A stretch of DNA of 64,000 nucleotides from Vibrio ulleungensis (GTDB lineage Bacteria; Pseudomonadota; Gammaproteobacteria; Enterobacterales; Vibrionaceae). The notes beneath the pieces were generated by a model. The model was not told where the DNA came from, made no database searches, and saw only the letters and a list, made by a program, of their open reading frames with translations. This document shows positions 1-8,952 of the stretch, piece by piece. Made by a program: the position numbers and the translations under genes. Within the stretch, counting starts at the first letter, position 1. Every line of letters starts with the position of its first letter. The stretch spans positions 62,001-126,000 of the forward strand of contig NZ_JAFEUM010000001.1 of the NCBI RefSeq assembly GCF_016900875.1, given 5' to 3'.

Positions 1-510
1 ATTGGTGATGGCCCGGTAAAAAGCAGTCGCAATGACTGTGATGTCTATATTCGCTGTTTGCCGCTATCGAAACATCACGAGCATGCACACTTGCTTATGC
101 AAGAGTCGCTGCAACTGGTTGGCTCAAACACATTGCTCATTGATAACCCATTACAGACTGTTCAAGATTTAAATCGCCACACACTCATACCACAGATCAC
201 TCGGCCACAACTGTGGGAGATGTTTACCAAGGAGCACCAATTGGCCCACACACCTCGCTACGGAAAAATTGGCTATGAACACTTTTATATGTCGTTAGAA
301 GGGGTTAAAAGTCATCAAGGATTGGCATTATTACCCAACTTCATGCTGACCAATACGTTATTAAGCACACAACTGAACAACCCATTAGGACTGTCAATGC
401 ATAGCCCATACGGCTATTACCTGATTGCTCCTAACTATAAAAGGGGCATAGACAAAGTGCACCGCTTTGAACAGTGGCTAAACGCTACCCTTCAACCGGT
501 TCACCCCTAA
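1..510 (+). CDS. LysR-family regulator, C-terminal part (cut by window edge)
   Basis: The reading frame is open from base 1, so the gene begins upstream. The 169 visible residues look like the second half of a LysR effector-binding domain of the GcvA type: a strand ending in DVYIRCLP, then LLPNFML, then the late SPYGYYLIAP segment followed by a helix ending FEQWL, which is how these domains finish. The DNA-binding N terminus is outside the window, so the target is unknown. It runs in the same direction as the dienelactone hydrolase gene, 265 bases away, with no obvious terminator between. I am confident of the family and know nothing about the ligand. Confidence 0.8.
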   Translation: MGDGPVKSSRNDCDVYIRCLPLSKHHEHAHLLMQESLQLVGSNTLLIDNPLQTVQDLNRHTLIPQITRPQLWEMFTKEHQLAHTPRYGKIGYEHFYMSLEGVKSHQGLALLPNFMLTNTLLSTQLNNPLGLSMHSPYGYYLIAPNYKRGIDKVHRFEQWLNATLQPVHP

Positions 511-775
511 CGAAGAGCGACGATGAGTGGCCGATTCACACTATGTTAATGCGTCAATGAAACGCAGTTTAAGCAGCGTCACTGCGAAGTCGGCGACTGT
601 AGAGTCGCATAACCCTTTATCAAGTAGAGCATTTATCTCTTTAACGCACCCGCCCGAACGTAAATTTATGTAAAGACACTCTCACTCTGCGTCAAAATCG
701 ACCATTCTTTTTCTGATCGATTATTCGACAAACAACGTATTAAAAACGATATTTTAATCAGTGAGGACAAAACGG

Positions 776-1687
776 ATGTCTAAGACCGATGCACCAGAGA
801 AAGTAGAACAAAGAGCAATTCCCCAAGAAGCCTTTGATTGGTACGACGAATATGCCCACGGGCTTATTGATCGTCGAGAGTTCCTAACTCGCCTAACTGG
901 GCTAGTTGCACTTGGGTTTACCATGACGACGTTAACGTCTGCCCTAATTCCTAACTACGCACTCGCCGAACAAGTCTCTTTTAACGACCCTCTTATCAAG
1001 GCAAGCTACGCGAAGTTTGATTCGCCTAAAGGCAGTGGTGAGTGTCAGGGATACTTAGTTGTGCCAAAAGATCTTGAAGGCACCGCTCCTGTTGTATTGG
1101 TGATCCACGAAAATAGAGGGCTAAACCCATACATTAAAGATGTCGCTCGACGCCTTGCGGCTAAAGGATTTATCGCGTTTGCACCGGATGCACTGTATCC
1201 ACTTGGTGGTTACCCTGGTAACGATGATGAAGGTCGCGCTATGCAAAGCAGTATGGAGCGCGCGAACATAGAAGAAGACTTCTTAGCCGCAGCCGACTTC
1301 CTAAAGTCGCATGAGCTCAGCAGCGGCAAACTAGGCGCTGTCGGTTTCTGTTTCGGTGGTTACATTGTCAATATGCTAGCGGCAACCATTCCAGACAAGC
1401 TTGATGCTGGCGTGCCTTTTTATGGTACTCCTGCGGCAAAAGAGTTGAGAAAAAATGTCAAAGGCCCACTGATGCTTCAGTTTGCCAGCTTAGATAAACG
1501 CGTTAACGCAAGCTGGCCTGAGTATGAAGAAGAGCTTAAGGCGATTGGTGCCGATTACACCGCATATATGTACGAAGACGTGAATCACGGATTCCACAAT
1601 GACTCTACCGGCCGCTACGCTGAAACCGAAGCTGAGTTGGCTTGGACACGTTCTATAGAATTCTTCGATAAACACCTTAATGGATAA
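776..1687 (+). CDS. Dienelactone hydrolase family protein with Tat-type leader
   Basis: 303-residue alpha/beta hydrolase of the dienelactone hydrolase (DLH, YghX-like) family. A long N-terminal leader contains a twin-arginine motif (RREFLTRL, about residues 33-40) followed by a hydrophobic stretch and NYALAEQ, so export by Tat is likely. The nucleophile motif GFCFGG carries the Cys of the usual Cys-Asp-His triad, and the C-terminal VNHGFHND supplies the His. I chose ATG 776 over an in-frame GTG at 761 because the GTG lies in the GAGGAC ribosome binding site. The physiological substrate is unknown; family members cleave lactone or ester bonds. A hairpin terminator follows. Confidence 0.85.
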   Translation: MSKTDAPEKVEQRAIPQEAFDWYDEYAHGLIDRREFLTRLTGLVALGFTMTTLTSALIPNYALAEQVSFNDPLIKASYAKFDSPKGSGECQGYLVVPKDLEGTAPVVLVIHENRGLNPYIKDVARRLAAKGFIAFAPDALYPLGGYPGNDDEGRAMQSSMERANIEEDFLAAADFLKSHELSSGKLGAVGFCFGGYIVNMLAATIPDKLDAGVPFYGTPAAKELRKNVKGPLMLQFASLDKRVNASWPEYEEELKAIGADYTAYMYEDVNHGFHNDSTGRYAETEAELAWTRSIEFFDKHLNG

Positions 1688-1711
1688 AGACATCTCATTG
1701 ATGTAATTGAT

Positions 1712-1750
1712 AGCCAGATCAGGACTATACTCTTGGTCTGGCTGTTTTTG
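1712..1750 (+). terminator. Probable rho-independent terminator after the DLH gene
   Basis: AGCCAGA (1712-1718) pairs with TCTGGCT (1737-1743), followed directly by GTTTTTGTTT. The loop is long (18 bases) but could pair partly. It sits 25 bases after the DLH stop codon. Confidence 0.6.
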
Positions 1751-1819
1751 TTTCTAGCGACTGAAGCACGTGGTTAATAACACCCGTGATCACCGACGAC
1801 TTACTAAAGGAAAATCACC

Positions 1820-2494
1820 TTGGCTCAACCAATAGTGTTATTCGACATCAATGAAACGGTCCTCAACCTTGCTACTTTGCAACCAAAATTTTCTGCCACA
1901 TTTGGCTCAACAAAAGCACTTAAGATCTGGTTTTCTCAGCTGCTGCATACCTCAACCGTATGTATTTCTACCAAAATAGAAAGTGACTTCGCAACTTTAG
2001 CCGCAATAAGCCTAGACAGCGTTGCGATGCACTTTGATATCCGCTTAAATGATTCCACAAAAAAAGAACTGCTAAGTGGCTTCGCGCAACTTTCCGCACA
2101 CGACGACGTCAAACCTGCGCTATCGTTGCTTAAAGAACACGGCATCAAAACCGTGGCATTCTCAAACTCATCGATGGCACTAATAAGCAAGCAGATAACC
2201 AATGCGGGTCTTGATGACTATTTTGACGACATCCTATCTGTGGAGTCGACCGGCAGTTTTAAGCCCGACCCTAAGGTGTACCATTTTGCTTGTAAGACGC
2301 TAAACACCGAGCCTAATAAACTGCGGTTAGTAGCTACACATGACTGGGATACGCATGGCGCTATGTCAGCAGGTTTACAAGCCGCGTATATAGCGCGAGC
2401 CCCTGCTGTATATAACCCACTTTATCTGCAACCAGATATTCAAGGGGCTACGATGGTAGACATAGCAAATCAAATACTCGAAGCAGCCGATTAG
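1820..2494 (+). CDS. HAD-superfamily hydrolase, haloacid dehalogenase type II-like
   Basis: 224 residues. The HAD nucleophile motif is VLFDINETVLNL near residue 8, the form typical of L-2-haloacid dehalogenase-like proteins. Motif II is the Ser in AFSNSS, motif III the Lys in GSFKPDP, and motif IV THDWDTHGA. The cap region after the first motif (KIWFSQLL) also fits this subfamily. The start is a TTG at 1820 preceded by AAAGGAAAA; no ATG fits the conserved N terminus. The stop overlaps the stop of the convergent LysR gene by 4 bases. The true substrate may be a phosphate ester or a haloacid; the sequence does not decide. Confidence 0.8.
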   Translation: MAQPIVLFDINETVLNLATLQPKFSATFGSTKALKIWFSQLLHTSTVCISTKIESDFATLAAISLDSVAMHFDIRLNDSTKKELLSGFAQLSAHDDVKPALSLLKEHGIKTVAFSNSSMALISKQITNAGLDDYFDDILSVESTGSFKPDPKVYHFACKTLNTEPNKLRLVATHDWDTHGAMSAGLQAAYIARAPAVYNPLYLQPDIQGATMVDIANQILEAAD

Positions 2495-3411
2495 CTTCTA
2501 TTGTAGGAAATTGTCTCTATAAATTCGCTGTGTTGTTTGCTGCGTTCAAAGATGAAGTCTCGAAATGCTTTAACCCGAGTGGGTATCAGCTTTCTATCTG
2601 CCCAAACGATGTAAGCTCTGCCGTCAGGGCATGTAACGTCAGGGAGAACTTGAGTTAATCTCCCTTCTCTGGAAAAGCGATTGTAGGTTGCTATGGGCAT
2701 CAGACATATTCCTGCCCCAGCTAACGCTGCGTCCACATTTAGCCTCAAACTCCCAACAGCATATTTAGGTACGTAAGGGACAATCACTTTTTTTCCATTC
2801 TCAATCAACGCCCATTGCACAGGTTTTCTTCCTGAAAGTAAGCGATGTTTAAGCAGCTCTTTCGCTTTATTAGGGGTGCCCCATTTATCTAGATAACACT
2901 GTGTCGCAGCCAATACGAGTGGAGATTGAACCAACAAGCGCTGGATCAAGTGATTTTGTTTGACTGGGTTGGTTACGAGTGCGATATCGATTCGATCTTC
3001 GACAAAACGCTCAGTGCTGGTATTAAATTCGATTGAGAGCGTGATGCCAGGATGCATATCCATAAACTCTAAAGCGATGGGCTGAATAAACGCATCAACA
3101 ATAGGTTCTGGGCATGAAATGCGAATTTCCCCTGTCAGCTCGGGCTGACTATTGGATAGATTCGACCACTCTTCATCGAGTTGACAAATAAGCGCACCAA
3201 AACGCCGGTAGTATTCTTCACCTGCGTTAGTCAGTTCAAACTGTTTTGCGTTGCGGTGAATAAGCTTCTCCTGCAGCTGCTGCTCCAAGTTAGTTACCGC
3301 TCTTGATAACGTTGGAGCTGATGTACCACACTTGGCACTAGCCGCTGTAAACCCACCATTTTCAACAGCTTGGCAAAATAAATAAAGATTAGATATGTCT
3401 TTAGATCTCAT
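2491..3411 (-). CDS. LysR-family transcriptional regulator
   Basis: 306 residues. An N-terminal winged helix-turn-helix (GGFTAASAKCGTSAPTLSRA, about residues 19-38) is followed by the linker helix and a LysR substrate-binding domain (ELTGEIRISCPEP onward). The ATG at 3411 has AAAGG upstream. The gene points away from the small DUF2798 gene at 3516 and shares about 100 bases of upstream DNA with it, the common arrangement for a LysR regulator and its target. It also converges with the HAD gene, overlapping by 4 bases. The ligand is unknown. Confidence 0.88.
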   Translation of the reverse strand: MRSKDISNLYLFCQAVENGGFTAASAKCGTSAPTLSRAVTNLEQQLQEKLIHRNAKQFELTNAGEEYYRRFGALICQLDEEWSNLSNSQPELTGEIRISCPEPIVDAFIQPIALEFMDMHPGITLSIEFNTSTERFVEDRIDIALVTNPVKQNHLIQRLLVQSPLVLAATQCYLDKWGTPNKAKELLKHRLLSGRKPVQWALIENGKKVIVPYVPKYAVGSLRLNVDAALAGAGICLMPIATYNRFSREGRLTQVLPDVTCPDGRAYIVWADRKLIPTRVKAFRDFIFERSKQHSEFIETISYNRS

Positions 3412-3515
3412 TTTTAACCTTTCATATTTGCAAGCTTAGATTTCAATGTTGGCTATTTTTGAACAGTAATATCCAGACTATGATAGAGCAAAGTCAGAGT
3501 CAAATGGAGTCGTTG

Positions 3516-3773
3516 ATGAAGAAGTTCCCACGCAAGTTTCAGTACCCATTGATCGCGTCAATGGTGATGCCGACCATGTTACTGAGTATGCCCGCTATAC
3601 TGGTATCAAAGCATCTCCCTGCTGATGAGTCTTTTTTAGATGCATGGTTAAGTGCTGTATCGTACATGGTTCCCATTGCGCTGATGCTATTTGCGGTAGT
3701 CGCGCCATTAGCCCGGCTCATAGTAACTAGAGTTTTATTAGTACCAGAAGACTCAACCACACCGGATTCGTAG
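3516..3773 (+). CDS. DUF2798 small membrane protein
   Basis: 85 residues if started at ATG 3516, which has GGAG 6 bases upstream and gives a start (MKKFPRKFQYPL) like other DUF2798 proteins. In-frame upstream starts at 3459 (TTG), 3480 and 3504 would add up to 19 residues but have poor ribosome binding sites. Two predicted membrane helices (about residues 10-30 and 48-70) are joined by a short loop, matching the one-unit form of the family. A two-unit relative lies at 53637-54134. The function of the family is unknown. The divergent LysR gene is the probable regulator. Confidence 0.72.
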   Translation: MKKFPRKFQYPLIASMVMPTMLLSMPAILVSKHLPADESFLDAWLSAVSYMVPIALMLFAVVAPLARLIVTRVLLVPEDSTTPDS

Positions 3774-3887
3774 CTTTGTCATAGACGCAATTTACCGTAA
3801 ACTACTCACTTTGCCTTTTCGCTTGCTTTCATTGACGAGCAACACCCCGTCAATGATTTCATAAGCCACGTCATTTGGAATTAGTTT

Positions 3888-4505
3888 GTGCTCTCTACAC
3901 GTCCCGCCAACTCTGTAATCGTCCTCGATTTTGAAACAACCGGCCTATCGCCTAATCAAGGTGATCGCGCCATCGAAATTGGTGCCGTAAAGCTTGAAAA
4001 TGGAAAGATCGTCGATCGGTTTCAACGTTTAATGAACCCCGGATTTAGAGTCAGTGGTTTTATCGAAAACTACACTGGTATCACCAATACTATGCTGACC
4101 ACCGCCGACGATTGTGCGACCGTGATGAATGAATTTGCAGACTTCATTCGAGGCAGCAATTTAGTTGCGCACAATGCCTCATTCGATAAACGCTTTTTGG
4201 ACGCAGAGCTGGAGCTGATTGACCGAGAGTATGATGGTGAATTCGCCTGCTCCCTGCTAATTTCAAGACGACTAACGCAAGAGGCTCCATCCCATAAGCT
4301 CGGTGATCTCGTTCGATACCATGACATTGACAATGACGGCGTATTTCACCGTGCATTAGCCGATGCAGAAGTCACCGCCTCACTATGGCTGGTACATTTA
4401 GCCAGCCTTGAGCAGCAATTTTCTGTTACCAACCCAGACTTTGCGCTAATGAAGAAAATATCCAAAACACCAAAAGCTAAAGTAAGCATGCTACTCGAGA
4501 AATAA
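3888..4505 (+). CDS. DnaQ-like 3'-5' exonuclease (DEDDh)
   Basis: 205 residues. The exonuclease motifs are all present: Exo I VLDFETTG (about residues 12-19, Asp and Glu metal ligands), Exo II around [10 protein letters not shown], and Exo [11 protein letters not shown] with the His and Asp of the DEDDh class. It is similar in size to stand-alone epsilon-like exonucleases and has no polymerase-binding tail that I can recognise. The start is a GTG at 3888 with a weak upstream GGA. It probably trims DNA or RNA ends in repair or turnover. A 32-bp palindromic repeat begins 6 bases after the stop codon. Confidence 0.85.
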   Translation: MLSTRPANSVIVLDFETTGLSPNQGDRAIEIGAVKLENGKIVDRFQRLMNPGFRVSGFIENYTGITNTMLTTADDCATVMNEFADFIRGSNLVAHNASFDKRFLDAELELIDREYDGEFACSLLISRRLTQEAPSHKLGDLVRYHDIDNDGVFHRALADAEVTASLWLVHLASLEQQFSVTNPDFALMKKISKTPKAKVSMLLEK

Positions 4506-4510
4506 CAATA

Positions 4511-4542
4511 GTGGGGTCAGAGTCAATTGACTCTGACCCCAC
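4511..4542. repeat. 32-bp perfect palindromic repeat, copy 1
   Basis: Each half is GTGGGGTCAGAGTCAA and its reverse complement, with AATT at the centre. The same 30-bp core occurs at 7288-7317 and 42489-42518. Here it lies between two genes in the same direction, just upstream of the frameshifted MFS gene. There is no trailing T run, so it is not a classical terminator, although the RNA could fold into a strong hairpin. Confidence 0.95.
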
Positions 4543-4564
4543 GGAATTTAAGGACAGGGAGTCT

Positions 4565-5841
4565 ATGAACCAGTCGCATCTGCAATGGCGTTACAGTATC
4601 CAGCAGGGCCTGCATTGGGCGGTTGTTGGGATTATGATCCCGATACTGGTATTGATGATTCAGTCCATTGGAATGTCTTTACGGCAGGTTGGTATGATCA
4701 TGGCTGTATATGTTGGCACAACGGCCGTTTTGGAAATTCCATTGGGTGGCATGGCCGATCGCTTTGGGCGAATGCGCACCTATCAATGCTCAATTTTGGT
4801 CAATATTGCTGGGTTTACGGCTCTCTATTTTGCCACCGATTTTACATCGTTGATAATAGCGGCGTCCTTTTTGGGCGCGGCAAGAGCAATCTACTCGGGC
4901 ACTCTCGACGCATGGTTTTATGATGCGTTTAAACAAGCTGGCTCGTCTCCAGAAGCAGAGCTCAATTACCATAGCGCGTTAGCACGCGTAAATGTGTTTC
5001 TTACACTAGGTTTGGTTTGGCGTTAGGCTCTTTGTTGGGTGGCATATTACCATCCACCAATTTGTCTGCAACCTTCCAACACCCCTTTCAACTCTCGATT
5101 TTAGTGACCATTATTGGCAATACTCTCCTTTTGTTCGCCACTCACTGGCTTCTCGCCAAGCCGTATTTCGCGACTCGTGGCACCGCTGCACCAGCGAACG
5201 CAACACACGGCGTTGGCAAAACCATCGTTCAGGCGCTTAGACACGGAGCCTCGCACAAAGTGGTCTCCAAAATGTTGTTTACGATAGTTGGGTGCGGCGT
5301 TGTTTTAATGAGTATCGAAAACTTTTGGCAGCCTTTTCTTGAGCCGTTAGCCCAGCAGTCAGGGTATGGCACGGCGCTCTTTGGGATCGTCACGGCACTT
5401 TACTTTTTGATGTCTGCGCTTTCATCTATCGCATCGGTGACGCTGCTCAGGTGGTTTAAACAGTCGCATTCTCAGTTGATGTTGTACACGCGAATACTTG
5501 CTGCCTGCACACTGATTGGTCTCAGCCTAAGTACTCATGTGTTCGAATTCACTGGGTTGTACTTACTGTTTTTCTTCCTGTTCACGGTCGGCAACAACTC
5601 TGAACAAGTGGTATTGAATGATTATACGCCAGAACATTTCCGCTCTACGATGCTATCGGTTAGTTCATTTTCGGTCACACTTGGTGCAATAGGTTCCTCA
5701 CTGCTGTTCGGCTGGGTATCTGAACATTATTCCATCACACTGAGCTGGATGGTCTGTGCCGTTATACTTTCAATGACGTCATTAGCTTTTGTACCAATGA
5801 AACGTCACCTAGTAGGACAAAGCGTTATTAACCAACACTAG
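4565..5841 (+). pseudogene. MFS transporter interrupted by a single frameshift
   Basis: Frame one (from ATG 4565, with GGGAG upstream) encodes membrane helices 1-5, including the MFS signature GGMADRFGRMRTY in the loop after helix 2. It stops at 5024-5026 after VFLTLGLVWR. The neighbouring frame continues from about 5017 (ALGSLLGGILPS) through the rest of the protein to 5841. Loss of one T in the TTTGGTTTGG stretch near 5011-5020 explains the break: adding it back gives LGFGLALGSLLGG and one protein of about 425 residues. The substrate is unknown. It may be a true pseudogene or a sequence error. Confidence 0.8.
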
Positions 5842-5941
5842 ACAACCTATAAGCCAAACTTAAAGGTGCTAACTCGTACCGCAAGCGCAATTTCGCCACA
5901 ATAGCTCTATCGAAACAACACTGCTAGAGAGATTGCACAAC

Positions 5942-7276
5942 ATGAAAGGTCTAAAAAAACACATTATTTCACTACTTGTAGGCTCAACGTTAGCCGCAGG
6001 TTCACTTGGTGTCGCTGCCAACGAATTCGCGACAGCGAGCGAGTTAGGGCTGATGCAAGGATTCCCACCAACTGCAGAAAAAATGGTGGATAAGTCTAAC
6101 GCGCTGTTTACTCCTCCATTCAATCGTTGGTCTTACCTAAACATGCGCTCTATTTACCCAAGCACAGGCATCGAAAATGCCGAACAAGCCATTGCGGTTG
6201 AGCGTGAAATCGACAATACAATTTTAGCCTTAGGCGTTAACAAAGCAGGTGAAGATGGTTTTCAAACCGACGAAGTCGTTGATATGAAAACCTACTTCAA
6301 AGAAACCTATACCGATGCACTGGTCGTTGTAAAAGGTGATCAAGTCATTTTCGAACACTACGACAATGGTATGAACGCCAATCACCCACATCAAATGATG
6401 TCGGTAACCAAATCATTTGCTGGGCTGTTCGGTTTAATGGCGGTCGCTGATGGCAAAGTTAAAGAGAGCGATTTAGTCACTGATGTACTTCCTTCTCTAA
6501 CGGCCTCTACTGGCTTCTCAGGAGCGACGTTTGGCCAAGTATTGGATATGACCAACTCAATTGATTTCTCAGAAGACTACGCGGATCCAAACTCTGGGAT
6601 CGTACAATACGCAAAAGTACTTGGATTGATGGATGATGACGGCAGTGCAGATATTGCGAACAGCATCTACGACTTTTTGCCTACCCTGAAAAAAGACCAA
6701 CAACACGAGCACGGAGATATTTTCCACTATCAAACACCAAAAACTGACGTCGTTAATTGGCTCACCAACATGGCAACCGGTGTCTCGTTCCAAGAGAATT
6801 TAGCAGAGCGCTTATGGAAAAAACTGGGTACTGACGGCGAAACTTATGTGCTTTTAGATAAGAACGGGACTTTGTTTGCGGGCGGTGGTCTAAACGCTAC
6901 ACCGAATGATTTATCACGCTTTGCGATGATGATGCTAAATGACGGTGTGTACAACGGCGAACAAGTTGTCGCGAAAGAGACTATTGATAAACTCGCAGCG
7001 GGTGGCGATCAACAAGCATTTGCCAATGGCACCGAAGCACACGGTGTAATGGGTGAAGAGCCATGGAGCTACAGAGCTCAGTGGTGGGTTCGCCACGTAG
7101 AAGGCAAAGAGTCTTTCAATGCAATCGGTGTACATGGTCAATGGATATACATCGACAAAGAGCGTGACATTGCCATCATCAAGCAATCTTCACAGCCTGT
7201 CTCATCTAATGATTACTTTGATGGGTATAACATCAGTGCATTCGATGCCATCATTGAACACGTCACCAACAAATAG
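5942..7276 (+). CDS. Exported serine hydrolase, beta-lactamase-like fold
   Basis: 444 residues. An N-terminal signal peptide (KKHIISLLVGSTLAAGSLG, cleavage near VAANE) is followed by a class C beta-lactamase / 6-aminohexanoate hydrolase-type domain. The SxxK catalytic motif is SVTKSF, in the segment HQMMSVTKSFAG. GVHGQWIYID near the C terminus fits the third active-site element (HxG in esterase-type members). Such proteins hydrolyse esters, amides or D-peptides; the substrate cannot be read from sequence. ATG 5942 was chosen because AGAGAG precedes it; a TTG at 5933 is in frame. A palindromic repeat follows the stop codon. Confidence 0.8.
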   Translation: MKGLKKHIISLLVGSTLAAGSLGVAANEFATASELGLMQGFPPTAEKMVDKSNALFTPPFNRWSYLNMRSIYPSTGIENAEQAIAVEREIDNTILALGVNKAGEDGFQTDEVVDMKTYFKETYTDALVVVKGDQVIFEHYDNGMNANHPHQMMSVTKSFAGLFGLMAVADGKVKESDLVTDVLPSLTASTGFSGATFGQVLDMTNSIDFSEDYADPNSGIVQYAKVLGLMDDDGSADIANSIYDFLPTLKKDQQHEHGDIFHYQTPKTDVVNWLTNMATGVSFQENLAERLWKKLGTDGETYVLLDKNGTLFAGGGLNATPNDLSRFAMMMLNDGVYNGEQVVAKETIDKLAAGGDQQAFANGTEAHGVMGEEPWSYRAQWWVRHVEGKESFNAIGVHGQWIYIDKERDIAIIKQSSQPVSSNDYFDGYNISAFDAIIEHVTNK

Positions 7277-7287
7277 CGACCGAAAAG

Positions 7288-7317
7288 TGGGGTCAGAGTC
7301 AATTGACTCTGACCCCA
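7288..7317. repeat. 30-bp perfect palindromic repeat, copy 2
   Basis: Same core as at 4511 and 42489: TGGGGTCAGAGTCAA followed by its reverse complement. It lies between two convergent genes and extends into the end of ycaQ, whose stop codon (7299-7301) and last five sense codons are within the element. Confidence 0.95.
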
Positions 7318-8426
7318 TTAAATTGGGCGAAGCGCTCAAGTTCATCTCGTAGATCATGATCGAACTCCTCGCGATGGGCGAGCTTATGTTCTTTGTGCAG
7401 TGAATGAACAACCAGCTGGCCGCTTTTTTTATCCGCTTTACAGTCCACTCGAGCCACCAATTCTCCTTGCCACAAAATGGGAAGGCAGAAATAGCCAAAT
7501 TCTCGTTTCGCTTCTGGAAAGTAGCATTCTAGTTTGTAATCAAAACCAAATAGATTAATGGCCCGTGAACGCTGAATAAGTAGATTATCAAACGGAGATA
7601 AAATTGCAGCGCGTCGACGGTTTAATCTCTGATCAATAAGCGCCAAAGTCTCTGGTGTTGTGTAATAGACACTTGACTCAATAGCGAGTGCCACCAACTC
7701 TTTGTCCTCGCACATCTCTTGCAATAGCCGTGCTATCTGGCTTTTTATTCCTTTGAGTAAATAACTCATCTCGGCAGCGTTACCAAATCCATGGGCTCGA
7801 ATGAAGCCTTTAATGAGATATCGACAATACTCTTCATCGGTAGGCATTGAGCAATCAACGTGTGTAGGTAATACACGCTCGGTTAAATCGTAGACCTTGT
7901 GGAAATTGCGACGCTCTCGAATCATCAAGTCACCTTGCATGTACAGGTTTTCCAACGCCTGCTTCGTCGGTTTACTGCCCCACACACCAAGCTTTTTGCT
8001 CGTTCCTTCAAAATCTTTGGCCATCAGCGGACCTTCGGTCTCAATACGCTCTAATGCATGCTTCATTAGAGAATGATCTTTGACAAACCAGTGTCTCTGC
8101 ATATCGGTTTTTAGTGCGTGCTTACGAGGCAGCGTAAAGCGAAAGTCGCGCATCGGCAAATATGATGCAGCGTGCGACCAATACTCAAAGGCAAACCCTT
8201 GATTGACCATTTGATCGAGATGAGTGAGTTGATAGTTGGGATTGCGGCTCCACAGTACGTGATGATGGGCTCGCTGCACCACAGAGATCGTATCTATTTG
8301 CAGATAGCCCAATTGCTCAAATGCATTCTTTGTCTCTTGGTAGCCGTTGCCATTGACCGTTCTAGCGGGTAATTTTTGGCTTAACAATGCCAATTTTTTG
8401 GCTTGAGCTAGTGATATTTTTTCCAT
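7299..8426 (-). CDS. ycaQ: YcaQ/AlkZ-type DNA glycosylase (winged-helix DUF1006/COG3214)
   Basis: 375 residues. Members of this family excise alkylated bases and unhook interstrand crosslinks. The Q-hydrophobic-D catalytic motif of the YcaQ branch is visible as LGYLQIDTI (QID at residues 43-45), followed by the family segment VQRAHHHVLWSRN, where the AlkZ branch has QxQ. The rest (FEYWSHAASYLPMRDFRF, RRRAAILSPFDNLL) is also characteristic. ATG 8426 has only weak upstream pairing. The last six residues, NGVRVN, are translated mostly from the palindromic repeat at 7288-7317, so the C terminus has probably been re-ended by the element. Confidence 0.85.
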   Translation of the reverse strand: MEKISLAQAKKLALLSQKLPARTVNGNGYQETKNAFEQLGYLQIDTISVVQRAHHHVLWSRNPNYQLTHLDQMVNQGFAFEYWSHAASYLPMRDFRFTLPRKHALKTDMQRHWFVKDHSLMKHALERIETEGPLMAKDFEGTSKKLGVWGSKPTKQALENLYMQGDLMIRERRNFHKVYDLTERVLPTHVDCSMPTDEEYCRYLIKGFIRAHGFGNAAEMSYLLKGIKSQIARLLQEMCEDKELVALAIESSVYYTTPETLALIDQRLNRRRAAILSPFDNLLIQRSRAINLFGFDYKLECYFPEAKREFGYFCLPILWQGELVARVDCKADKKSGQLVVHSLHKEHKLAHREEFDHDLRDELERFAQFNGVRVN

Positions 8427-8558
8427 TTTCCTACCCTAACTTAACCAACCCAAAAGTAAATCTTTCTGTCATGAATCGGTGCTATGTTGTACGCTGTTTG
8501 TAGCGAATCAAAGGCTCGATTCTTTCACGATTTCATTTCAATAACACGGGTAACTCAC

Positions 8559-8942
8559 ATGGACTTAGCGTTTCATCACATTGCAATTATTTGCTCTAAC
8601 TATCCACAGTCCAAGCATTTTTACCATAAAGTATTAGGGTTTGAGATCATCGAAGAGACCTACCGCGCTGAGCGCGATTCCTATAAGCTAGACTTAGCCA
8701 TCCCCTCGGGAGGACAAATAGAGCTGTTCTCTTTTCCTAATGCACCAGAAAGGCCAAGCTACCCAGAAGCACAAGGGCTTAGGCATCTTGCATTTGCGGT
8801 TAATGATATTGAAGAGAGCATTGCGCAGTTAGCCAAACATGACATTGCTGTTGAACCGATTCGAATTGACGAGCTCACAGGCAAAGCGTTCACTTTTTTC
8901 CAAGATCCCGACGGGCTTCCACTCGAGCTTTATCAAAAATAG
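8559..8942 (+). CDS. yaeR: VOC-family protein YaeR (glyoxalase-like)
   Basis: 127 residues. It closely resembles E. coli YaeR: FHHIAIICSNY, FYHKVLGFEIIEETYRAERDSYKLDLA, IELFSFPNAPERPSYPEA.GLRHLAF and the end FTFFQDPDGLPLELYQK. The two beta-alpha-beta-beta-beta units of the VOC fold bind a metal through the His in HHIA, the Glu in IELF, the His in LRHLAF and the terminal Glu. The exact substrate of YaeR is not established. ATG 8559 was chosen because it matches the family start; an ATG at 8484 would add 25 unrelated residues. The HAD gene follows 10 bases later, probably in one transcript. Confidence 0.87.
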   Translation: MDLAFHHIAIICSNYPQSKHFYHKVLGFEIIEETYRAERDSYKLDLAIPSGGQIELFSFPNAPERPSYPEAQGLRHLAFAVNDIEESIAQLAKHDIAVEPIRIDELTGKAFTFFQDPDGLPLELYQK

Positions 8943-8952
8943 AATTCAAAAC

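Noticed and set aside
4511..4564. In-frame extension MGSESIDSDP upstream of the MFS gene start
   Set aside because: It is just the translation of the palindromic repeat; the same peptide appears at the other copies. The true start with GGGAG is at 4565.
4585..4923. 112-codon frame inside the MFS gene
   Set aside because: It is an alternative frame of the MFS coding sequence with no family resemblance, and the MFS frame shows clear membrane helices.
8839..8952. N-terminal extension of the HAD phosphatase
   Set aside because: It overlaps yaeR, and the family start MTQHYQAFIFDMDG is at 8953.
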